Shown: positions 8,953 to 16,817 of the stretch, one piece after another | Position numbering within the stretch: the first letter of the stretch is position 1 | Layout: each line of letters begins with the position of its first letter | Assembly (NCBI GenBank): GCA_963797565.1 | Contig: CAWCPM010000002.1 | Coordinates: 186,001 to 250,000 of the forward strand | Source of the DNA: JAICYJ01 sp963797565 | GTDB taxonomy: Bacteria > Actinomycetota > Thermoleophilia > Gaiellales > JAICJC01 | Length of the DNA: 64,000 nucleotides | Direction of reading: 5' to 3' | Translations under genes and position numbers: made by a program | Notes under the pieces: model-generated | Seen by the model: only the letters and a program-made list of their open reading frames with translations | What the model was told of the DNA's origin: nothing | The model's database searches: none

Positions 8953-9342
8953 TCAGCCGGCGAGCCGTGTCAGGTATCCCTCGAGCAGGTGGGCGGCGGC
9001 CAGCGCATCGTCGCCATGCTTCGAGCCGGTGGTGCGCCCGGCCAGCGTCGTGGTGAAGCGCTCGTCGTACGTCTCGACGGGAACCGGGCAGCGACCTCGC
9101 AGGCGCTCCACGAACGCCAGCGTCTCGCGCGCCTGCTCGCCCTGTTCGCCGCGCAGGGTCAGTGGCAGGCCCACCACCACCAGCTCCGGCTGTTGCTCGG
9201 CGATCCGCTCCAGCAGCGTCCGCATGCCGGCCGCGGTCCCGGCCTTCTGCACCACCGTCAGCGGCCGCGCCAGCGTGCCGGTGGAGTCACTCACCGCCAT
9301 GCCGGTGCGGGCTCGGCCGTAGTCGAGCGCGAGCACCTTCAT
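8953..9342 (-). CDS. ruvX: Putative pre-16S rRNA nuclease / Holliday junction resolvase YqgF
   Basis: A 129-residue YqgF/RuvX-family RNase H-fold protein: LALDYGRARTG (first acidic residue), VVVGLPLTLRGE, ETYDERFTT and the C-terminal GDDALAAAHLLEGYL with the final acidic residues. The family trims pre-16S rRNA and was earlier proposed as a resolvase. The start overlaps the alaS stop by four bases (9339-9342), a coupling often seen in Gram-positive alaS-ruvX pairs. Confidence 0.94.
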   Translation of the reverse strand: MKVLALDYGRARTGMAVSDSTGTLARPLTVVQKAGTAAGMRTLLERIAEQQPELVVVGLPLTLRGEQGEQARETLAFVERLRGRCPVPVETYDERFTTTLAGRTTGSKHGDDALAAAHLLEGYLTRLAG

Positions 9343-11916
9343 CCGGGTGAGCTGAGCCGCTCTCGGATCGCGGTCTCGGCGGCCGCGATCGCGGTCGCCA
9401 GCTGGGCCGGATCCTTGCCGCCGGCCCGGGCCATGGTGGGACGACCTCCGCCGCCGCCGCCCACGATCGGCGCGATCTCGCGGATCAGGTCGACCGCCGA
9501 CAGACCGCGGTCGACCACCGGCTGGTCGAGCGATACGACCAGATGCACCTTGCCCTCGGTCGAGCTGCCCAGCACCACCGCCGCCGGGGCGAGACGCGCC
9601 TTCACGCGGTCGGAGATGGCGAGCAGCGCGTCGGCGTCGATGTCATCGACCACCGCCGCGACGAACCGGACGCCGTCCTGCTCGGACGCCGACTCGACCA
9701 GGCCGGCCTCGCGGCCGTTGCCCCCGCTGGAGGCCGGTGCGCTTCCGTCACGGGCCGACTTCCTGAGCTCCGCGCGCAGCCCGGCGGCCTCATGCTCGGC
9801 CTCGTCCAGCTGGTCGGCACGATCGCGCAGGTACTCGAACGCGGCCTGGGACGTGATCGCCTCGATCCGCCGCACGCCCTGCGAAGAGCTGGCCTCACGC
9901 AGGATCACGAAGGGGCCGATCTCGGCCGTCGAGCGGACGTGGGTGCCGCCGCACAGCTCGCGTGACACGTCCGGCACCTCGACCACGCGCACCTGATCGC
10001 CGTACTTCTCGCCGAACAGCATCATGGCGCCCAGCTGCTGGGCATGCTCCTTCTCGGTCACGAAGGTGTGCACGGGCCGGTTCTCGAAGACGTGGCGGTT
10101 CACGATCGCCTCCACCTGCCGCACCTCCGCCGGCGTCAGCGGAGCGTCGTGGCGGAAGTCGAAGCGCAGCTTGTCGGGCCCCACGTAGGAGCCGGCCTGG
10201 GTGACGTGGTCGCCAAGCACCTCGCGCAGCGCCGCGTGCAGCAGGTGCGTCGCCGTGTGATTTGCCATCGTCGGCCGCCGCGCCTCACCCAGCACGTGCG
10301 CGCGCACGCGCTCCCCCGGAGCGATCGTGCCGTGCTCGAGGCGGGCCACGATCTGCTGGTCGTCATCCTGCCTGACCACCTGCTCGACCACGGCCCGCCC
10401 GTTGTCTGACTCGATAACTCCCTGGTCGGAAACCTGGCCGCCGCCTGCCGCATAGAACGGCGACTCGCGCAGCTTCAAGCGCAGCAGGCCGTCGCCCTCG
10501 TCGACCAGCGCTCCCACCTGAGTGCGGACATCGAGCTGCTCGTTGCCGACGAACTCGGTCGTGAAGCCGGCGTCCAGCTGCGACGTCGCCGTAGCCGACC
10601 GCGGCAGTGCTGGCACGCGCCCGCTCGCGCTGCTCCTCCATCAGGCGCGCGAAGCCGGGCTCGTCGATCGTGACGCCGTGCTCGGCGGCGATCTCGGCGG
10701 TCAGCTCGAACGGGAAGCCGTAGGTGTCGTGCAGCTTGAACGCGTCGGCCGCCTCGATCTGGGCGCCCGACCGCTCCAGCACCTCGAGCAGCAGCTGCTG
10801 GCCGTTGGCCAGCGTCTGCGCGAACCGCCGCTCCTCCGCCGCGAGCAGCGCCGCGACCGAGCTCTGATGCTCTCGCAGCTCCGGGTAGACGTCGCCGAGC
10901 AGCCCCACAACCACTCCGTGCAGGCGCTCGGTGACGGTGCCTTCGAGGCCGATGCGCTGCGCATGCAGCAGCGCGCGGCGGATGATCCGGCGCAGCACGT
11001 ACCCGCGCCCCTCGTTGGAGGGTTCGATGCCGTCGCTGGCCAGGAACGTCATCGCGCGGGCATGGTCGGCGAGCACGCGCAGCGACTTGGTCTGGGTCTC
11101 GTTCGCTCCGTAGCGCGCGGGTGACCAGGCCTCGATCTCGCGGATCACGTCGTCGAAGGCGTCGGTCTCGTAGACGGAGTGCACGCCCTCGGTCAGGGCG
11201 GCAACACGCTCCAGGCCGCAGCCGGTGTCGACGCTGGGCGCGGGCAGCGGCTCCAGGCCGCCGCCCTCGAGCATGTTGTACTGCAGGAATACCAGGTTCC
11301 AGAACTCGAGGAAGCGGTCGCACTCGCAGCCGGGCGCGCACTCGGGGCGCCCGCAGCCGTGCTCCGGGCCACGGTCGTAGTAGAGCTCGGAGCAGGGACC
11401 GCACGGGCCGGTCGGCCCGGCCTGCCAGAAGTTATCGCCGCCCAGCCGCACGATCCGCTCGCCGGGCACGCCGGTATGGGCCATCCATAGCGCGATCGAC
11501 TCCTCGTCGGGATCGATCCGCTCGTCGCCCTCGTAGACGCTGGCCCAGATCCGGCTCGGGTCGAGCGCAAAGCCGTCCTCACGGATCGACAGGTCCCAGG
11601 CGCACTCGATCGCGTACCGCTTGAAGTACTCGCCGAACGAGAAGTTGCCCATCATCTCGAAGAAGGTGAGGTGGCGGGCGGTGTTTCCGACCTCGTCGAT
11701 GTCGACCGTGCGGAAGCACTTCTGGACGCTGGTCGCGCGCGCCGCGGGCGGCTGGTCGACCCCGAGGAAGTAGCGCTTCAGCGGCTGCATGCCGGCGGTC
11801 GTGATCAGCACCGACGTATCCCAGTCCGGTGGGACGAGCGAGCCGCTGGGCAGCTGGACGTGGCCGCGGGCCGTGAAGTAGTCCAGGTACCGCCGTCTGA
11901 TCTCGTGCGTGCGCAT
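9339..11916 (-). CDS. alaS: Alanyl-tRNA synthetase, interrupted by one frameshift
   Basis: The reading frame is complete except for a break between about 10575 and 10612. The N-terminal part (11916 down to the break) has the class II catalytic core (VQKCFRTVDIDEVGN, FFEMMGNFSFGEYFK, GLERV). The C-terminal part has the editing domain (NHTATHLLHAALREVLG; CGGTHVRSTAEIGPF) and the DHHA1 tail. The break falls in the linker between ERARAS and FTTEFVGN; the combined length (about 859 residues) fits the family. As alaS is essential, a sequence error is the simplest explanation. It charges tRNA-Ala and edits Ser/Gly. It heads a transcript running into ruvX. Confidence 0.93.
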
Positions 11917-12004
11917 CGGGGCATTCTACCGGCGGGGCGGCCGGCGGCCGGTACCACAAAGCGGTGATGGCGGCGGCCTGTGCGCTGCCAGACAATCCCG
12001 TCAG

Positions 12005-12412
12005 GTGGACACGTCGCTCCCCGCGTCCGGCTCCGATCGACCCCTCCGTGTGCTGATCGCAGACGATCATGTCGGGCTGCGCGCCATGATCGCCGACGCG
12101 CTGCGATCCAACGGCTACCACGTTGACGAGGTTGGCAACGGCAGGCTGGCGCTCGACGCCATCCGGCGCGGCGAGCACCCGGTGGCGATCATCGACGTGC
12201 GGATGCCCGTGATGGATGGGCTCGCCGTAGCGGCCCGTGTGCGCAAGGAGGGGCTGGCGTGCCGGGTGATCGTGATCTCGGTGATGGACGACCAGGAGAC
12301 GCGCCGGATGGTGGCCGAGGTGGGCGCGGCGTTCCACCGCAAGCCGTTCCGGCTGTCCGACCTGCTGGCCGATGTGCAGGGTGCCGAAGCAGCCTCGCAG
12401 GCGCTACCCTGA
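12005..12412 (+). CDS. Stand-alone CheY-like response regulator
   Basis: The protein is a single receiver domain of about 135 residues, with no output domain. Acidic pocket DDH, phospho-acceptor Asp in IIDVRMPVMDG, switch Ser in VISVMDD and the conserved Lys in HRKPF are all present. The GTG at 12005 is chosen because upstream sequence overlaps the alaS promoter region and reads as low-complexity. No histidine kinase is adjacent. The gene ends four bases before a Cpn10-like gene, so the two are probably co-transcribed. Confidence 0.85.
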   Translation: MDTSLPASGSDRPLRVLIADDHVGLRAMIADALRSNGYHVDEVGNGRLALDAIRRGEHPVAIIDVRMPVMDGLAVAARVRKEGLACRVIVISVMDDQETRRMVAEVGAAFHRKPFRLSDLLADVQGAEAASQALP

Positions 12413-12416
12413 CAGC

Positions 12417-12731
12417 ATGCACGAGGACGACACCCTCAGCCGGTTCGAGCACTCCGAGCCCTTCACCGGGCGCATCGAGCCGCTTGACGGCTACGTGCTG
12501 GTGGAACCGGTGGACGACGAGACCGAGACCAACGCCGGCCTGATCATCCCCGCGTCGGCCGAGTCGGCCTGCATCGCCGGGATCGTGGTGGCGGCCGGAG
12601 ACGACGCCTCGGGCGTAACTCCCGGCGACAAGGTGCTCTACCCGCGCGGCGCCGGGTTCGAGATCCGCATCGGCGGGCAGCCGAAGCGGCTGCTCGACCG
12701 GCATGAGCTGATCGCCAGGCTGTACGACTGA
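12417..12731 (+). CDS. GroES/Cpn10-like protein
   Basis: A 104-residue protein matching the chaperonin-10 fold: PLDGYVLVEPVDDETETNAG at the N-terminal strand, the AGLIIPASA mobile-loop region, GIVVAAG and PGDKVLYPRGAG followed by a C-terminal LLDRHELIARLYD. There is no groEL beside it; instead it follows a receiver-domain gene by four bases. It could be the main GroES or a divergent paralogue. The short N-terminal extension (MHEDDTLSRFEHSEPF) is not typical of GroES. Confidence 0.8.
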   Translation: MHEDDTLSRFEHSEPFTGRIEPLDGYVLVEPVDDETETNAGLIIPASAESACIAGIVVAAGDDASGVTPGDKVLYPRGAGFEIRIGGQPKRLLDRHELIARLYD

Positions 12732-12733
12732 TC

Positions 12734-12766
12734 GTTCGCCGCGATAGCCGACGCCGGTCGGCGAAC
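12734..12766 (+). terminator. Hairpin after the Cpn10-like gene
   Basis: Eight-base arms GTTCGCCG (12734-12741) and CGGCGAAC (12759-12766) lie directly after the stop codon at 12731. There is no T-run. The remaining sequence to 12894 holds no gene I can support. Confidence 0.45.
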
Positions 12767-12894
12767 GCGTCCATCCTCAGAGCCCTGCCCGACAGTGGCA
12801 GTGCTCGTCGCCCCGCGGCAGACGCTCCAGCAAGCTTGGCGAACAACGCGATTGGCGGAGGTCGGCTAGCTCGAGGCGCGAGTCGTAGTTCGGC

Positions 12895-12918
12895 AGGGGC
12901 AGGCTTCAGCCTGACCCT
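12895..12918 (-). terminator. Hairpin after the small membrane-anchored gene
   Basis: CAGGC-TTCA-GCCTG extended by AGGG/CCCT with one-base bulges forms a nine-pair stem three bases beyond the stop of the minus-strand gene that ends at 12922. This position fits a terminator for the MnmA/DUF948-side transcript, although no U-tract follows. Confidence 0.5.
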
Positions 12919-12921
12919 TGA

Positions 12922-13179
12922 CTACGCGCCCGTCTGCAGGTCGCTGATCTCGTCGTCGATCTCCTGGGACCGCCGCTCGGCCGCGCTCCTGCCCTCTCCT
13001 GCCGCCTCGCGCAGGTCGTCGGGGATCGTGCGCAGGTCGGCGAACAGCTTGCCCGGCATCTCGGCCAGCACCTCGCCGAGCGGCCGGTTCTCGTCCTCGG
13101 CGATGCGCTTGGCGCGGTCGTACGCGAGCACGGCCGCCCCGGCAGCGGCCAGCCCCAGCATGCCCGCCAGCTTGCTCAC
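12922..13179 (-). CDS. Small membrane-anchored protein next to DUF948
   Basis: An 85-residue protein with an N-terminal hydrophobic stretch (LAGMLGLAAAGAAVLAY) followed by a charged, probably helical cytoplasmic part rich in Glu/Arg. It overlaps the DUF948 gene by four bases (13176-13179). A small protein in this spot, between DUF948 and alaS, is a recurrent arrangement in actinobacteria. No function is known to me. Confidence 0.75.
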   Translation of the reverse strand: MSKLAGMLGLAAAGAAVLAYDRAKRIAEDENRPLGEVLAEMPGKLFADLRTIPDDLREAAGEGRSAAERRSQEIDDEISDLQTGA

Positions 13180-13553
13180 ACGACGCCGCCGCGCTGACCG
13201 CGCTTGCCGCGGAAGCTCTGGAACGCCTGGGAGATCCCGGCCGAGACGCCCGACATTGCCCTCGCCGGCGTGCCCAGCACCGAGTTGACGGTGCGGACGC
13301 TCGAGTCGAGCGAGTCGGCGGCGTCCACCGCGCTGTCGGTGATGTGCCCGACCTTCTCCAGCTCGTCGTTGACGTGGTCGATCGTGGTCGATGCCTTGCC
13401 CAGCATCGGCACGACCTCGCCCATCGTCTGCTTGAGGCTGGTATCGGCGGTGCTGAACAGGCCGCCCAGGCGGACGAGCGCGTAGGTGAGCCCGACCCCG
13501 GTCAGGATCAGGAAGATCGCGAGCGCGATGCGCCAGGCGTCAGAAGCGTCCAT
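13176..13553 (-). CDS. DUF948 domain membrane protein
   Basis: The 125-residue protein has one N-terminal transmembrane helix (IALAIFLILTGVGLTYALV) and a long helical region with heptad-like spacing (TSLKQTMGEVVPMLGKASTTIDHVNDELEKV), the typical DUF948 pattern. DUF948 genes commonly lie upstream of alaS in actinobacteria and Firmicutes; function is unknown. It is co-transcribed with the small gene downstream and lies 12 bases upstream of the mnmA stop region in the same direction. Confidence 0.88.
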   Translation of the reverse strand: MDASDAWRIALAIFLILTGVGLTYALVRLGGLFSTADTSLKQTMGEVVPMLGKASTTIDHVNDELEKVGHITDSAVDAADSLDSSVRTVNSVLGTPARAMSGVSAGISQAFQSFRGKRGQRGGVV

Positions 13554-13564
13554 CGCCGCGCATA

Positions 13565-15089
13565 TTACCCGGCTATCACTCCGCCGCCCACGATCACGTC
13601 TCCGTCGTACAGGACGGCGGCCTGACCGGGCGCGACGCCGTACGCCGGCTCGTCCAGCTCGAGCTCCAGACCGCCCTCCACCTCACGCACCGTGGCCGGC
13701 AACGCCGGTGACCGGTACCGCAGCTTTGCCTGCACCCTGGCCATGGGCAGCACCATGTTCCCGGGCCGCACCGTGACGGTGCTCCGTGCCAGCGCCCGCC
13801 GTGGCCCGGCCACCACGCGACCGCGGGCCGGATCCACCTCCAGCACGAACAGCGCCTCGCCGCCGCCGACGCCAAGCCCCTTGCGCTGTCCGGGCGTGAA
13901 CCGGTGCACCCCGTCGTGGTGCCCGATCACGCGGCCGTCGGTCGTGACCACGTCTCCCCCGCGCCCGGCGCCGCCGTGGCGCTCCAGGAAGCGCCGGTGG
14001 TCGCCCCCGCCCACGAAGCAGACCTCCTGGCTCTCACGCCGGCCGGCCGCGGCCAGCCCGGCGGCATGCGCCTGCTCGCGCGTCTCGGTCTTTCGCTGCT
14101 CGCCCAGCGGGAACCAGGTGCGTGACAGGATCCGCTCCGGCACGCGGGCAAGCATGTAGGACTGGTCCTTGTCCGGATCGGTGCCGCGCGCCAGCACGGT
14201 GTGGCCGTCCCGCTCCACGATCCGGGCGTAGTGGCCGGTTGCCAGCCGGGGTGCGCCCACCCGGTCGGCGAAGGCGGCCAGGGCGTCGAACCGGAAGCTG
14301 CCGTTGCAGCGCATGCACGGGTTGGGCGTCGTGCCCGCGGCGTGGCCGCGCACGAAGTCCTCCACCACCTGGGACCGGAAGCGGTCGCGCAGGTCGAGCG
14401 TGACGTGAGGTACACCGGCCGCGTGGCAGGCGCTGCGGGCCGCGCGCACCGACTGCGGCGAGCAGCAGGCCCGGTCCGAGTCGGGAGCATCGGGGTCGAT
14501 CCAGAGCCGCAGCGTCACACCCACGGGCCGCAGGCCGGCCTCGAGCGTCTTCAGCAAGGCGACGGCGCTGTCCACCCCGCCGGACATGGCGACGGCGACG
14601 CGGTCGGCGTGCGCCGGCATCCGCTCGCGGTCGAGCGCCCGCGCGATCGCCGCGTGCAGAGCGTCGGCGGCCAGGGCCACGCACTCGCGGTTGTGAGCAT
14701 CCGGCCGCAGCTCGCTCTCGAGCTCGCCGGCGCCGATCGTCGCGGCGCTCAGCAGGTCGCGGCCCTCGCACAGCCGGCAGGCCAGCGACGCCGCCGCGGT
14801 CGCATGGGGGCAGGCGAAGCTGCGGTGCCGGGCCCGCACCACCAGCCCGTCCGTCACGGCCAGCTCGATCCGGATGGCATCGCCGCACTCCGGGTCGCCT
14901 GCCTCGCCCCAGGCGGCGCCGGGGCCGGCCGATCCGGCGCGGGTCGGTCAGGTGCGCGATGACGCGGGATTGCGGCAGCGATGACGGACGGGTCGACCAC
15001 AGGGCAGGCGGATGAAGCCTGTTCAAGGGCGATCGTGGCGTCTGGGCGACTCTGACCAGCTCCAGAGCCACGCAGCTCGTGATAATCAT
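13565..15089 (-). CDS. mnmA: IscU-like scaffold fused to tRNA 2-thiouridylase MnmA (one frameshift)
   Basis: The C-terminal about 360 residues are MnmA: PP-loop AMSGGVDSAVALL, catalytic cysteines in NPCMRCN and SQEVCFVG, and HYARI. In front is an IscU/NifU-N-like domain keeping its three cysteines (GDPECGD, SFACPHA, NREC). Its first part (RVIAHLTDPRRIGRP) is in another frame; removing one base from the G run at 14921-14924 (plus strand) joins the two. MnmA thiolates U34 of Lys/Glu/Gln tRNAs. An ATG at 15087-15089 directly abuts the upstream desulfurase stop, but about 40 residues before the IscU match are unlike the family, so the true start is uncertain. Confidence 0.88.
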
Positions 15090-15090
15090 C
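15068..15090. repeat. Copy A of a dispersed palindromic element
   Basis: The 14-mer CCACGCAGCTCGTG (15068-15081) and ATCATC (15085-15090) recur as the reverse complement at 16772-16797. The core CCACG-CAGCT-CGTG(G) is itself a small inverted repeat. It abuts the stop codon of the cysteine desulfurase. Confidence 0.5.
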
Positions 15091-16205
15091 TATAGCAGCG
15101 CGCCGGCGCGAAGCCGCTCGACGCACTCGCCGACGGCCGCTGTGAACCCGTCCACCTCCGCCTCGGTGGTGTCGATGCCGATCGAGACGCGGATCACGCT
15201 GCGCGCCTGATCCGGCGTCATGCCCTGCGCCAGCAGCACGTGGCTGGGCTCGCTGTCACCGCTTGCGCAGGCGCTGCCGGCGGCGACGGCGAAGCCCGCC
15301 TGGTCGAGCGCCAGCACCAGCAGGTCAGACCGGATGCCGTCGGCCAGCAGCAACGAGTGTCCGGGCAGGCGGTCGGCGTCCGCAGACACCGGGGTCAGGC
15401 CTCCGCCGACCCGCCGTTCGAGGCGGTCGCGGAGCGCGCGGCGGCGGTCGCTGCGGGTGCGCACCGCCGCCAGCGCGGCCGCAAACCCGACCACGCCGGC
15501 CACGTTCTCGGTGCCGCTGCGCGAGCCCCCCTCCTGGCCGCCGCCCCAGATCAGCGGCCGCAGCCGCGAGGGGTCGCGTGCGATCAGCGCCCCGACGCCC
15601 TTTGGCCCGTGCATCTTGTGCGCCGCCAACGCCATCGTCTCGGCGCCGGCGGCCGCGAAGTCCACCGGCAGCGACGCCGCACCCTGCACCGCGTCGGTGT
15701 GCAGCGGCACGCCCCGCTCGGCGCAGATAGACGCAAGCTCTGCGACCGGCTGCACGACTCCCGTCACGTTGTTTGCCCACATCACCGCCGCCATCCGGTC
15801 ACCCGGCCGCACCGCCCGGTCGAACGCGTCCAGGTCGACAACACCCGACGAATCGACACCCACCCAGGCCACCTCGAAGCCCTGTCGCTCCAGCTCCCGG
15901 GCAGGCTCCCTGACGGCGGGATGCTCGATCGCGCTCACGACGATCCGCCCCAGCGGGCGGCCGCTGAGGCCGAACACGGCCTGGTTGTCGGCCTCGCTCC
16001 CGCCGGAGGTGAACACCACCTGCGCGGGCGCGCAGCCCAGCAGCGACGCGATGGTGGCGCGGGCAGCCTGCAGCCCCTCACGCGCGGCGCGACCGGCCGC
16101 GTGCGGCTCGGAGGCGTTGCCGAACCGCTCGGTCAGATACGGCTCCATCGCGGCGCGCGCCTCGTCGCATAGCGGAGAGGTGGCCGCGTGGTCGAGATAG
16201 ATCAT
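15090..16205 (-). CDS. Cysteine desulfurase (NifS/IscS family)
   Basis: A 371-residue PLP enzyme. The start MIYLDHAATSPL (ATG at 16205) matches the family; the upstream GTG at 16214 would add only three residues. PLP-binding Lys is in AAHKMHGPKG, with TSGGSEADN and HTDAVQGAA upstream and the catalytic Cys in GSACASGDSE. It takes sulfur from cysteine as a persulfide. It directly precedes the IscU-MnmA fusion gene, so its likely partner is that protein, for tRNA thiolation and perhaps Fe-S assembly. Confidence 0.95.
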   Translation of the reverse strand: MIYLDHAATSPLCDEARAAMEPYLTERFGNASEPHAAGRAAREGLQAARATIASLLGCAPAQVVFTSGGSEADNQAVFGLSGRPLGRIVVSAIEHPAVREPARELERQGFEVAWVGVDSSGVVDLDAFDRAVRPGDRMAAVMWANNVTGVVQPVAELASICAERGVPLHTDAVQGAASLPVDFAAAGAETMALAAHKMHGPKGVGALIARDPSRLRPLIWGGGQEGGSRSGTENVAGVVGFAAALAAVRTRSDRRRALRDRLERRVGGGLTPVSADADRLPGHSLLLADGIRSDLLVLALDQAGFAVAAGSACASGDSEPSHVLLAQGMTPDQARSVIRVSIGIDTTEAEVDGFTAAVGECVERLRAGALL

Positions 16206-16415
16206 GGCGGGCACCTTATCGGCGCGTGCCGACGCCTAGGGCTTCGCGGACGGCCACTTTCTGGATGCTTCGACCGCTCCGACCTCTGCCCCTGCGCTTG
16301 AAGAGTCGCACGACGGTTATGGAACTGAAGTGCGCGTGACGAAATGACGCCGGCACTCACACGGTAGCGAAGCTGGCAGAATCTGCAAATCAGGACGCGA
16401 TGGCTGATCGGATGT
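16206..16415. other. Divergent intergenic region
   Basis: About 210 bases separate the start of the minus-strand cysteine desulfurase and the plus-strand small gene. The sequence is less GC-rich than the flanks and likely holds two divergent promoters, but I see no clear operator or structured RNA. Confidence 0.4.
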
Positions 16416-16760
16416 GTGGCCGCGGTGGCACTGCTGTCGGTGCTGCAGCTGGCGCCCGGCAACCGCCCTCCGCCGGCGCACCTGCCGGAGCTGGTGCCGT
16501 GGCGGCCGACCCTGGCGATGCGCTTCTCCGGACAGATGGCGTCGATGAACGAGCCGCTGACCAGTGCCAGCGACTGGAACGGCTACGTGACCATGACGCT
16601 GGCCGGGCTCGGCGTCAGCGACCCGGCCCGGCTGCATGCCGTCACCCGGCGCGCGGCCCGGCGCGTCGCCGACCACTGTCGCTGCCGCGTACGCGGCTAT
16701 GAGGTGCGCGCCCGCATCCCCGGACGGGGGCTGCTGGTGGTCGTGTCCAGCTCGGACTGA
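16416..16760 (+). CDS. Small exported or membrane-anchored hypothetical protein
   Basis: From the GTG at 16416 there are 114 residues starting with a hydrophobic stretch (AAVALLSVLQLAPG). In-frame codons upstream (WLIGC) lengthen this helix, so the true start may be a few codons earlier at a non-ATG codon. The C-terminal part (YVTMTLAGLGVSDPARL, RRVADHCRCRVRGYEVRARI) looks like a small folded domain with a Cys pair. I do not recognise the family. Confidence 0.55.
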   Translation: MAAVALLSVLQLAPGNRPPPAHLPELVPWRPTLAMRFSGQMASMNEPLTSASDWNGYVTMTLAGLGVSDPARLHAVTRRAARRVADHCRCRVRGYEVRARIPGRGLLVVVSSSD

Positions 16761-16771
16761 CCAGCCGGCTG

Positions 16772-16817
16772 GATGATTGACTCCACGAGCTGCGTGGATC
16801 CCATGGAATCAACCATC
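16772..16817. repeat. Imperfect inverted repeat, copy B of the dispersed element
   Basis: GATGATTGACTCCA (16772-16785) and TGGAATCAACCATC (16804-16817) pair at 12 of 14 positions. Inside lies CACGAGCTGCGTGG (16784-16797), the reverse complement of copy A at 15068. It ends in the stop codon of the MMPL gene, so it may also act as a terminator. Confidence 0.5.

Noticed and set aside
10575..10612. Programmed frameshifting in alaS
   Set aside because: No slippery heptamer, stop context or downstream structure is apparent, and other genes show the same kind of single-base break; error is simpler.
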